64,000 nt of DNA from CALAED01 sp035765195 (GTDB lineage Bacteria > Actinomycetota > Actinomycetes > Streptosporangiales > Streptosporangiaceae): the NCBI GenBank assembly GCA_035765195.1, contig DASTYC010000046.1:124001-188000 (forward strand), written 5' to 3'. How positions within the stretch are numbered: position 1 is the first letter of the stretch; each line of letters begins with the position of its first letter. Below are positions 32,692 through 40,628 of the stretch, in pieces. Both the position numbers and the translations under genes were made by a program. Below the pieces are notes generated by a model. The model was not told the origin of the DNA. It did not search any database and saw only the letters and a list, made by a program, of their open reading frames with translations.

Positions 32692-35592
32692 TCAGCGGGT
32701 GTAGGCCTGGAACTCGGCGGCGCGCACCTGACCGGCGGCGGCACTGCCCGTCGCACAGTCGGTGGTCGAGCGCGGGTCGGCGTCCTGCTCGCCGGCGTAC
32801 GCCGGGTTGCCGGTGCACTGACTCGACACGACCTCCAGCCGCAGGTGGGTGGCGGTCGTCGCCGGGATCGAGAACGACCGCATGATCAGCTCCGGCGCCC
32901 GCGGGCGCGGCATGCCGGACGGGAACGCGCCCGCCGGGCTCGTGAAGACCGCCCGGTACGACGCGGAGTCCGCGCAGTCGGCCCCGCTCGCCGCGTCGCA
33001 GGCGAGCACCCGGAACTGCCGCAGCGCGCTGAACCGGTTCTGCCCGCCCGGATCGGCCGGATCCTGGATGTCCGGCCGCAGCAGCGCGCTCACCTGCACC
33101 CGCCGCACGGTGGCCGGCGCGTCCCCGGCGAGATCGACGGTGACCTGCCGACCCGCGACCGGCGCCGTCAGCGACGCCCAGTTGGTGGCCTCGGTCTCGT
33201 CGACGAGCCTCGCCTGGTTCACTCCGTCGCCCGCCGCGGTGGCGCCGTTCGCGGCGGCCGCCAGGTTGCGCGCCAGCGCCGGGTCCAGGGTCCGGTTACC
33301 GGCCCTGATGTCGGCGGTGAAGCGCTTGTGCCCGAACCCGGCGCCCACGGCCACGAACGAGTACTTGCCGGGAACCATGCGGAAGGTCGCGCCCAGCGTC
33401 GTCGCCGGGTCGGTGTCGGCCACCGGCACCGCTCGGGCCTCGTAGTCGCCGACGTACAGCCGTACCGAGGCGCCCCTCGCCTCGCCGGACGGCCGGAACG
33501 TGACGGTCGCGTTGGCGCCCGTCGGCGACTGGAAGCTCGGCGTCGGGTCGGCGGCGTTCTGGTCCGCGCTGAAGGCACCCGAGCCCAGCCCGTGCCGGGC
33601 GAACTCGCGCCACATGATGTCCTGGTTCGCTCCGCCGAACCGGATGGTGTCGGCGGCCAGCAGCGCGTCGCGGTGATCGACGTAGCTCACCGCGCCGCTG
33701 GCCATCAGCAGCAGCGCGTCGAACGCGAGCTGCGCCCAGCGCCGGTTGCCCGGGCAACTGGTGACGGGGACCTGACCCTGCGCGCAGCGCCGCTGCAGCG
33801 AGGCGCTGCCCTTGCCGTAGCGCTGGATGAAGGCGTTCCTGATGTCGAACTGCGTCGCGCTCCAGATCTCCCCGTCGGCGTGCACCTGCTGGCCCACCAG
33901 GTCGTAGGCGATGTCGCTGTAGTTGAGCGGGCTCTTGCTCATGTCGTAGTTGCGGATGCCCGCGCCCGGGTCACCGGTGACGTAGGCCCCGATGACGAAC
34001 GGGGAGTTGCCGGGCGGCCGGAATCCGAACTCGTTGAGCATCTCCATCGCGAACAGGTCCGAGGTGCTCTCGTTCATCGCACCGGGCTGCGCGCCGTTCC
34101 AGCCGACGTCCGGGCCGCCGACCATGCGGCCGGAGATGGCGTGGGTGTACTCGTGCCCGATCACGGTCATGTCGAAGTCGCCATCGACGCACGGGGCGTA
34201 GAAGGCGCCGGCGATCGGCTGCCACACGTACATGTTGGTGATCGTGGGCATGCCCTCGGGCGGAGTGATCTGGTTGGCGTTGTCCCGCTGCTCCGGTTCG
34301 CCGCGGGCGCCGGCCTGGGCGTTGCCGAGCTCGGGGTCGCCGCCGAGGCCGCCGCGGGTGCCGTTGTCGCTTTGCATGTTCCAGGCGGTCTCGGTGAAGC
34401 CGAGACGGTACGCCCAGTCGTGCATGCGGTTGTGGCCCACGAACAGGTTGGAGATCGCCGCCTCGAGGTCGGCTTCCTGCGGGCTGGCGAACGTGGCCGG
34501 GTCGCACTTGGCCTCGAACCACTGGTTGGTCCAGGGGTAGATGTAGTTGCGGTCCGCCTTGGGAGCGTTGGGCCGCGTGCCCACCGTTCTCGGGTCGCCG
34601 TTGTCGCGGTTCTCGAAGGTGCGCGCGGCGTTGCCGAGGCTGGTGTTGGTCGGCAGCCCGGTGGTGTGGTCGACGTCCCACGGCCTGCCGGCCGCCGCGT
34701 CGCCGCCGGCCACGAAGTCACATCCCGTGGCGGGGGCGAAGCACCATGTCTGCCGGGTGTCGGTGCTGGAGTAGTCAGCCGACGGCGTGGCCGGGAACAC
34801 CGCCCAGCGGGGGTTGTCGGTGTCATGGTCGACGAGGTTCTCGCGGATGAGCACCTCGCCGCTGCGCGCGTCGACGAAGGAGGTCACCGCTGCGGCCTCG
34901 GCCCCGTTGATCAGGGTCACCTCGTAGGCGCTGCGCGCGCCCTGGGCGGTCGGCACCGCCACCAGCCTGGCCCGCCGCGCCGTGGCGGCGGCGGCGTCCA
35001 TGCCGGCGTCCCTGGCCGCCGCGGTCACGGCCTGCTCGGAGGTGAGGGTGGCCGGCGCCGGGGCATCGGTGTCGCGGGCCAGCGTCGAGGTGACGCTGAC
35101 GACCTTGCCGTCCGTCACGCCGAGCGCGACCAGCCCGTCGTGCCCGGCGGGCAGGTTGCCGAAGCGCTGGCGGAGCAGCACCGCCGCGCCCTTGCCGAGG
35201 GGGTTGACCGCGACGGTCTCCAGCGAGTCGAGCGAGGACGCCGACAACCCGAACACGTCCGCGTGCGACTTGAGGTAGGCGCGCGCCGCCTGCTCTGGGT
35301 TGGCGGGCAGTCCGGTCGCCAGCGGTGTCCCCTGCTCCGTCAGTGTCGCGGGCGTGCCGAACGCGTTCCAGCGTACGGTCGCCTCGCCCGCCTGTGCCCG
35401 TTGCTGTTGGGTGGGACCGGCACGACCCGGCCGTACATCCTTGTCGGGTAGCGCGGCGGCACCATCGCCGATGATCTGGGGCGGCCGTTGGGGGCGCGGC
35501 GCGCTGTTCGCGACGCTGCCGAACGCCGTTGAGAGGAGCACCGCGGTCGCGACGACCGCCGTGCCGCGGATCCACTTCGTCGTGGGCACCAA
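32692..35592 (-). CDS. Secreted M36 (fungalysin-type) metallopeptidase
   Basis: 966 residues. A Sec signal peptide ends near SVANSAPRP. An FTP/PepSY-type propeptide covers about 60-270; the catalytic domain holds His480-Glu-Tyr-Thr-His484 as zinc ligands and base, with Glu508 in MNESTSDLF as third ligand. Downstream of about 650 are a cell-adhesion-like region and a discoidin-like C-terminal domain ending RAAEFQAYTR. It digests proteins outside the cell after prodomain removal. GTG 35592 follows GGAGG. Ends at the hairpin terminator at 32610. Confidence 0.9.
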   Translation of the reverse strand: MVPTTKWIRGTAVVATAVLLSTAFGSVANSAPRPQRPPQIIGDGAAALPDKDVRPGRAGPTQQQRAQAGEATVRWNAFGTPATLTEQGTPLATGLPANPEQAARAYLKSHADVFGLSASSLDSLETVAVNPLGKGAAVLLRQRFGNLPAGHDGLVALGVTDGKVVSVTSTLARDTDAPAPATLTSEQAVTAAARDAGMDAAAATARRARLVAVPTAQGARSAYEVTLINGAEAAAVTSFVDARSGEVLIRENLVDHDTDNPRWAVFPATPSADYSSTDTRQTWCFAPATGCDFVAGGDAAAGRPWDVDHTTGLPTNTSLGNAARTFENRDNGDPRTVGTRPNAPKADRNYIYPWTNQWFEAKCDPATFASPQEADLEAAISNLFVGHNRMHDWAYRLGFTETAWNMQSDNGTRGGLGGDPELGNAQAGARGEPEQRDNANQITPPEGMPTITNMYVWQPIAGAFYAPCVDGDFDMTVIGHEYTHAISGRMVGGPDVGWNGAQPGAMNESTSDLFAMEMLNEFGFRPPGNSPFVIGAYVTGDPGAGIRNYDMSKSPLNYSDIAYDLVGQQVHADGEIWSATQFDIRNAFIQRYGKGSASLQRRCAQGQVPVTSCPGNRRWAQLAFDALLLMASGAVSYVDHRDALLAADTIRFGGANQDIMWREFARHGLGSGAFSADQNAADPTPSFQSPTGANATVTFRPSGEARGASVRLYVGDYEARAVPVADTDPATTLGATFRMVPGKYSFVAVGAGFGHKRFTADIRAGNRTLDPALARNLAAAANGATAAGDGVNQARLVDETEATNWASLTAPVAGRQVTVDLAGDAPATVRRVQVSALLRPDIQDPADPGGQNRFSALRQFRVLACDAASGADCADSASYRAVFTSPAGAFPSGMPRPRAPELIMRSFSIPATTATHLRLEVVSSQCTGNPAYAGEQDADPRSTTDCATGSAAAGQVRAAEFQAYTR

Positions 35593-35651
35593 ATACCTCC
35601 GGGAGGGGACGGGGCATAATCGACCGGTCTTGACACAAACAGCCCATGAAA

Positions 35652-35681
35652 GCCGCGTAAAGCGGCAATATCGGCCGCTTT
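35652..35681. promoter_or_regulatory. Overlapping inverted repeats upstream of the M36 gene
   Basis: AAAGCGG (35659) pairs with CCGCTTT (35675), and GCCGC-GTAAA-GCGGC (35652-35666) forms a competing hairpin. The location about 65-90 bases before the peptidase start and near the divergent flavodoxin gene suggests an operator or a leader structure. Tentative. Confidence 0.35.
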
Positions 35682-35842
35682 AGGCCAATTTGCGCGCGCT
35701 GAGGCCATTGATAGCTGTGGGTGATCGGCCGCGAATCAGCGGGACCCACGCCCGGCGCCGCGACCCCCGAGCCCGAAACAGGGTCTTTCGGCCCTTTCGT
35801 TTTCCGGCGCGGCGGGCGCACGGTGGCGAAGGGGTGAACGGC

Positions 35843-36391
35843 ATGGACATCGCCGTGATCTACGAGAGCATCTTCGGAAACACCAAGACGGTCGCCGAGG
35901 CGATCGCCGAGGGCGCCCGCTCGGCCGATCCGGACGCGCACGTCACCGTGCTGCCGGCGGCGGAGGCGACGCCGGAAAAGTTCGAGCAAGCGACGCTCGT
36001 CGTCGTCGGCGGTCCCACTCACATGCTCGGCATGAGCCGGGCCTCCTCTCGCGCCAAGGCGCCGGAGATGACCAAGAAGAAGACGACGGGAGCGGACGTG
36101 GCCGCGGCGCCGCCGCGAGCGGTCGAAGGACCGGGGATCCGCGAGTGGCTGGACGCGCTGCCCAAGACCGACGGCGGCCACAAGGCCGCCGCGTTCGACA
36201 CCCGGCTGCCGTTCCCGCTGGCGGGCGGCGCCGCCAGACCCATCGCCAGGAAGCTGCGCCGCCGCGGCTACAGCGTCGTCGCCGGGCCGAAGGGCTTCGT
36301 CGTCGACGAGGCCGAAGGGCCGCTGCGGGCGGGCGAGCAGGACCGGGCCAAGGCCTGGGGCGCCGGCCTGGTGCGGCAGGCCGCGCGCTGA
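35843..36391 (+). CDS. Flavodoxin-family protein
   Basis: 182 residues. The FMN phosphate loop is YESIFGNTKTVAEAI, and VVVGGPTHMLGMSRA with a later GPKGFVVDEAEGPL fits the flavodoxin fold; length suits the long-chain actinobacterial type. It likely carries electrons using FMN. ATG 35843 has GAAGGGG about 8 bases upstream. Divergent from the M36 gene; partner unknown. Confidence 0.85.
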   Translation: MDIAVIYESIFGNTKTVAEAIAEGARSADPDAHVTVLPAAEATPEKFEQATLVVVGGPTHMLGMSRASSRAKAPEMTKKKTTGADVAAAPPRAVEGPGIREWLDALPKTDGGHKAAAFDTRLPFPLAGGAARPIARKLRRRGYSVVAGPKGFVVDEAEGPLRAGEQDRAKAWGAGLVRQAAR

Positions 36392-36586
36392 TCGGCGTCC
36401 CGGGGTGGGGATGCCGGGGCGGATGACGCGGTGTAGCCGGGGCCGGGCAGGGCACAGCCTGTAGCAGGCCCAGGATCGGCAGGGTTTCGCGGGGCGGCAT
36501 CTCGCCGGGTGAGCGTGCGGTCGCCGATCGCGGACCGTGGTCGTGCCTGCGTGTCATCCGATCGGTCCCCGAGGAAGAAGGTCAGC

Positions 36587-36745
36587 ATGGCTTCCATCTC
36601 GCAGCGGCTCCGCGCGTTCCTGCACAGCCCCCAGGGCCGGCGGGTGATCGAGCGGGGCCGGCGTGAGCTCGCCAAGCCCGAGAACAAGCGGAAGGCGAAG
36701 CGACTGCTGCACAGGATGCGCGGCAACCGCACCCAGGGTCGCTAA
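36587..36745 (+). CDS. 52-residue basic conserved small protein
   Basis: ISQRLRAFLHSPQGRRVIER is followed by a Lys/Arg-rich helix ending in KRLLHRMRG. I recall similar 50-residue single genes in many actinomycetes with the SPQGRR motif; they look like nucleic-acid or membrane-surface-binding helices, with no known role. GAAGAAGG precedes the ATG at 36587. A longer frame from 36509 lacks a ribosome site. Confidence 0.7.
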   Translation: MASISQRLRAFLHSPQGRRVIERGRRELAKPENKRKAKRLLHRMRGNRTQGR

Positions 36746-36749
36746 CACC

Positions 36750-36779
36750 CCGCCGGACGGACGGGTCGTCCTCCGGCGG
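36750..36779. terminator. Hairpin terminator after the small basic gene
   Basis: CCGCCGGA-C-GGAC (36750-36762) pairs with GTCCTCCGGCGG (36768-36779) with one bulged base and a 5-base loop, starting 5 bases after the stop codon. It would also end leftward transcripts of the convergent methyltransferase gene's antisense. Confidence 0.75.
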
Positions 36780-36846
36780 TGCGGGCGTCAGGGCACGCGA
36801 TCCGTTGGCGGGATGTGGAAGATCCGCTCGGCGGGCCGCTCGTCCG

Positions 36847-37761
36847 TCACACCTTGCGGCCGACCGCGCAGAACTCGTCCATGTCCCACTTCACGTCGAA
36901 CTCCCATGGCTCGGGCCGCCACCGCGGGCAGGACACCACGCCCGGTTCCAAGATCTCCAGGCCGTCGAAGAAACCGGCGATCTGGGCGGGAGTGCGCAGG
37001 TGATAGGGGACCGTGCCCGGCACCTGGTTCCACTGCCGCACCGCCTCGATCACCCGGTCGCCGGTCGCCTCGCTGGTGCTGTGCGTGACGGTCAGATAGC
37101 TGCCGGCCGGAACGGCGGCCAGCAACCGCCCGATGATCGAGCGAGCCTCGTCGTCATCGCCGATGAACGGCAGGATGCCCAGCATCATGATCGCGACCGG
37201 CCGGCCGAAGTCGAGCGTCTGCTCCGCGCGCCGCAGGATCTCCTGCGTTTGGCGGGCGTCGGCCTCGATGTAGTCGGTGGCGCCCTCGCGGGTGCCCACC
37301 AGCAGGGCACGGGCGTGCAGCAGCACCAGCGGGTCGTTGTCCACGTAGACGATGCGGCATTCGGGCGCCACCCGCTGGGCCACCTGGTGGGTGTTGTCCA
37401 CGGTGGGCAGCCCGGTGCCGACGTCGAGGAACTGGCGGATCCCCGCCTCGCCGGCCAGATAGCGGACGGCGCGCCCCAGGAACGCTCGGCTGGCCCGGGC
37501 GATGTCGACGATCTCCGGCAGGACCTTCAGGGTCTCCTCGCCCGCCGCCCTGTCGACGGGATAGTTGTCCTTGCCACCGAGCCAGTAGTTCCAGATCCGG
37601 GCCGAGTGGGGCACCGTGCTGTCGATCCCGTCCGGCGCCCTTCGGCCCGCGGCATCGGTCTCGGAATGATCGGAGCTGGAAGAATCGGGACCGGAATCGG
37701 AAAAGGATTCCTCGTGCACCGCGGGCTCCCTCCTCGACCCCCGAACCCTGACGATGGGCAC
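36847..37761 (-). CDS. DUF574-type SAM-dependent methyltransferase (Methyltransf_19)
   Basis: 304 residues of the actinobacterial DUF574/Methyltransf_19 family: the signature ARIWNYWLGGKDNYPVDRAA, SAM-binding RQFLDVGTGLPTVDN, VYVDNDPLVLLHARALL and a late PGVVSCPRWRP. Such genes are expanded in mycelial actinomycetes; substrates are unknown. The first 45 residues are Ser/Asp-rich and poorly conserved, so the true start may lie inside. A paralogue is at 49582-50406. Confidence 0.85.
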   Translation of the reverse strand: MPIVRVRGSRREPAVHEESFSDSGPDSSSSDHSETDAAGRRAPDGIDSTVPHSARIWNYWLGGKDNYPVDRAAGEETLKVLPEIVDIARASRAFLGRAVRYLAGEAGIRQFLDVGTGLPTVDNTHQVAQRVAPECRIVYVDNDPLVLLHARALLVGTREGATDYIEADARQTQEILRRAEQTLDFGRPVAIMMLGILPFIGDDDEARSIIGRLLAAVPAGSYLTVTHSTSEATGDRVIEAVRQWNQVPGTVPYHLRTPAQIAGFFDGLEILEPGVVSCPRWRPEPWEFDVKWDMDEFCAVGRKV

Positions 37762-37810
37762 TTATTGTCGCACCGGGCCACACCTTGCGGGAGAAACCAC
37801 GTCTGTCAAT

Positions 37811-37844
37811 TCTCCTGTAATGGGAGATAGCGGCGAAATGCCGC
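37811..37844 (-). terminator. Likely terminator of the two-component operon
   Basis: GCGGC-GAAAT-GCCGC (37830-37844) is a perfect small hairpin, followed leftward by a second, TCTCC/GGAGA, at 37811-37827. They lie just after the response-regulator stop on the minus strand. No U-tract, so moderate confidence. Confidence 0.45.
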
Positions 37845-37870
37845 GGCCGGGCCCCGGCCCGGGTCGCCGG

Positions 37871-38545
37871 TCAAAGCTCCCCCGCGTCGTGTACGAGCAG
37901 CGCCACCTGCACCCGGTTGTTCAGCTCCAGCTTGGTGAGCAACCTGGACACGTACGCCTTGACCGTCGCGACGCTCACCAGCAGCTCTCGGCTGATCTCG
38001 CTGTTGGTGCGGCCCTGCCCGATCAGCCTGGCGACGGCGCGTTCGCCTTCGCTGAGCCGCTCCAGCTTCTGTATCGCTCTGGTCCGCCGCGGCGCGGCTT
38101 CGGCCTGCGCGCCCTGCGCGACCTGTGACATCACCTGCCGGAGCACGCTCGGGGACAGCATCGGCTCCCCCGCGGCGACCAGGCGGATCGCCCGCAAGAT
38201 CTCGGCGGGCGGGGTGTGCTTGAGGAGGAAGCCGCTCGCCCCGGCGCATAGCGCCCGGACGATGTGCTCATCGGTGTCGAACGTGGTCAAGATGATGATC
38301 TCCGGCGGCTCGCGGCGGGCGCGCAGCCGCTCGGTGGCGGTGAGCCCGTCCATGCGCGGCATCCGGATGTCCATCAGCACGACGTCGGGCCGGTGTTCGT
38401 TGACCGCCCCGGCGACCTCGGTGCCGTCGGCGACCTCGGCGACGATGCGGATGTCGTCGGCCTCGGCCAGCATCATCGAAAGGCCCGCCCGGACGAGGGG
38501 GTCGTCGTCGACGATGAGCACGCCGATGGCCGGGGCCGCTGTCAT
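37871..38545 (-). CDS. NarL/LuxR-type response regulator
   Basis: 224 residues. The receiver has the phospho-acceptor Asp59 in VVLMDIRMP with conserved DDDP and LKHTP, then a LuxR-type helix-turn-helix (LSEGERAVARLIGQGRTNSE, VATVKAYVSRLLTKL). ATG 38545 overlaps the kinase stop (ATGA); GTG 38554 is possible. Partner of the kinase upstream; the adjacent exporter is the likely target. Confidence 0.9.
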   Translation of the reverse strand: MTAAPAIGVLIVDDDPLVRAGLSMMLAEADDIRIVAEVADGTEVAGAVNEHRPDVVLMDIRMPRMDGLTATERLRARREPPEIIILTTFDTDEHIVRALCAGASGFLLKHTPPAEILRAIRLVAAGEPMLSPSVLRQVMSQVAQGAQAEAAPRRTRAIQKLERLSEGERAVARLIGQGRTNSEISRELLVSVATVKAYVSRLLTKLELNNRVQVALLVHDAGEL

Positions 38546-39756
38546 GTCGGCCACGGTAGCCGGGCCTGGAGCCGGAACTCGCCGCCGCCCGTACGGCCGT
38601 GCTCCAGGCGCCCGCCGACGAGGCCCACCCGTTCGCGCAGGCCGATGAGCCCGGCGCCGGCGCCGGGCAGCCGGCCGGCGGCATCGGACGTGAAGTGGCC
38701 CGCCGCCGTGGCGGGCAGCCGCCCGGCGGTCGCGGCCGGGTGCCGCGCGGTCGCGGCCGGAGACAAGGTGTTGCGCACATCGATCGTCAGCTCGGCGCCG
38801 GGAGCGCCGTCAATGATCACCCGTACGCCGGCGCGCGGCGCGTGCTTGCGGGCGTTGGTCAGCGCCTCCTGGACGATGCGGTAGGCGTGGCGGCCGATCC
38901 GGACGGGCACCGTGGCCAGGTCGCCGATCTGGTTGTCGAAGCTGACGGGGCCGGCGGCCCGCCGCGACTCCTCGATCAGTGCGGGCAGGTCGGTCAGCGT
39001 GGGCTGCGGACGCCGCTCGTCGCCGCCGTCGGCTCGCAGCATGCCGATGACCTCGCGCAGGTCCTCCATGGCCTCATGCGCGCACTGCCGGATGACGCCG
39101 GCCGCGCGGGCCTGCGCCGGCGGCGCGTCCTTGCGGATCTCCAGCGCGCCGGCGTGCATGGCCAGCAGGGAGATCCGGTGGGCGAGGACGTCGTGCATCT
39201 CCCTGGCGATCCGCTCGCGCTCAAGGTGCCGGGCCTCCTCGACCCGCAGCCGCTGCTCCTCTTCGGCCTGCCGGGCCCGCTCGCGCAGCGACTGGACCAG
39301 CCGGCGCTGGGCCCGGACCAGCATGCCCGAGGTGATCAGCACGGCGTCGAGCAGGCCGACCACCAGGATGGTCTCGACGTAGGTCCGGGTCGAGGGCGAG
39401 TCGAGCAGGGAGAGACCGGCCACCAGGGAGTACTGCAGGGCGGCGACGGCGGCGGTGACGCGCCACGATCGCCTGACGGCGACGTTGTAGATGGCGATGA
39501 AGGTGACGCCGAACGCCATCGAAGAGGCGAACATGCCGGCCAGGGCGAGGGTCACCGCCACCGCCACCGGCAGGCGCCGTCGCAGCAGCAACGCCAGGCA
39601 GGCCAGCCCGCCGACCGTCAGATCCAAGGGCAGCGAGGGTCGCGACGACGCGGGCTCATCGGCCATCGAGCCCAGCAGGAAGAGGACTCCGAGCACCGCG
39701 CCGGCGCCCACATAGGCGACGTCGGCGGCCCTGCGGCGCACCCGTGAGTCCAGCAT
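38542..39756 (-). CDS. Sensor histidine kinase (NarL-type partner)
   Basis: 404 residues. About five membrane spans at 15-155 replace a periplasmic sensor; the phospho-acceptor His188 is in REMHDVLAH (HisKA_3 type) and the ATPase has the N-box EALTNARKHA and G-box GLIGLRERV. Between them lies an unusual insert, about residues 338-372, of Ala-Thr/Arg-Leu-Pro repeats. It senses through the membrane and phosphorylates the coupled regulator. Divergent from the ABC exporter genes. Confidence 0.9.
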   Translation of the reverse strand: MLDSRVRRRAADVAYVGAGAVLGVLFLLGSMADEPASSRPSLPLDLTVGGLACLALLLRRRLPVAVAVTLALAGMFASSMAFGVTFIAIYNVAVRRSWRVTAAVAALQYSLVAGLSLLDSPSTRTYVETILVVGLLDAVLITSGMLVRAQRRLVQSLRERARQAEEEQRLRVEEARHLERERIAREMHDVLAHRISLLAMHAGALEIRKDAPPAQARAAGVIRQCAHEAMEDLREVIGMLRADGGDERRPQPTLTDLPALIEESRRAAGPVSFDNQIGDLATVPVRIGRHAYRIVQEALTNARKHAPRAGVRVIIDGAPGAELTIDVRNTLSPAATARHPAATAGRLPATAAGHFTSDAAGRLPGAGAGLIGLRERVGLVGGRLEHGRTGGGEFRLQARLPWPT

Positions 39757-39887
39757 CGACCAAGGCTACGTCGCGGGCCGATCCGGGCGGGAGTGGCCAG
39801 GCGTCTACCCGGGCATCGACTTTGGTCTACGCGAAATGGCAGGTCGCCCGGCGCCCGGCCGGGCCCGCGCCCCCGACACTCGTGATC

Positions 39888-40628
39888 ATGACGAACCCCG
39901 ACGGGCACGCCGCCCGGACCGAGACGATCACCAAGACCTACGGCCGCGGCGCCGCCATGGTCGTGGCGCTGCGCGAGGTGACCATCGACATCCCCCGCGC
40001 CCGCTTCACCGCGATCATGGGCCCGTCGGGGTCCGGCAAGTCCACGCTCATGCACTGCATGGCCGGGCTCGACGCGGTCGACTCCGGCCGCGTGTTCATC
40101 GGCGACACGGAGCTGACCCGGCTCGACGACAGACGGCTCACCCGGCTGCGCCGCGACAAGGTCGGCTTCGTCTTCCAGGCGTTCAACCTCGTGCCCACGC
40201 TGACCGCGCTGGAGAACATCACGCTGCCGATGGACATCGCGGGCCGCCGCCCCGACCGCGAACGTCTCGACACCGTCATCGACACGCTCCGGCTGCGCGA
40301 CCGGCTCCACCACCGGCCCGGCGAGCTGTCCGGCGGGCAGCAGCAGCGGGTCGCCTGCGCCCGGGCGCTGGCCGGCGGGCCCGAGATCGTCTTCGCCGAC
40401 GAGCCGACCGGCAACCTCGACTCGCGGTCCGGCGCCGACGTGCTGTCGTTTCTGCGCGACTCGGTCACGGCGATGGGCCAGACGATCGTCATGGTCACCC
40501 ACGACCCGGTCGCCGCGGCGTACTCCGACGAGGTGGTCTTCCTCGGTGACGGCGAGATCGTCGACCGGTTGCCCGGGGCGACGGCCGAGCAGGTCCTCGA
40601 CCGCATGAAGGCGGGTGCCGATCGATGA
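39888..40628 (+). CDS. ABC transporter ATPase (MacB/LolD-type)
   Basis: 246 residues. Walker A GPSGSGKS with Lys51, Q-loop VFQAFNLVPTLTA, signature ELSGGQQQRVACARAL and Walker B IVFADEPTGNLDS are those of MacB/LolD ATPases. No ribosome site precedes the ATG at 39888, so it may be leaderless; a longer frame to 39744 has no support. GTCTAC occurs twice, 22 bp apart (39803 and 39825), between it and the kinase gene and could be the response-regulator site. Coupled to the permease by ATGA. Confidence 0.9.
   Translation: MTNPDGHAARTETITKTYGRGAAMVVALREVTIDIPRARFTAIMGPSGSGKSTLMHCMAGLDAVDSGRVFIGDTELTRLDDRRLTRLRRDKVGFVFQAFNLVPTLTALENITLPMDIAGRRPDRERLDTVIDTLRLRDRLHHRPGELSGGQQQRVACARALAGGPEIVFADEPTGNLDSRSGADVLSFLRDSVTAMGQTIVMVTHDPVAAAYSDEVVFLGDGEIVDRLPGATAEQVLDRMKAGADR

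Noticed and set aside
32638..35451. 937-residue rightward open frame opposite the M36 peptidase
   Set aside because: Antisense to a peptidase with complete zinc motifs; no plausible start or domain.
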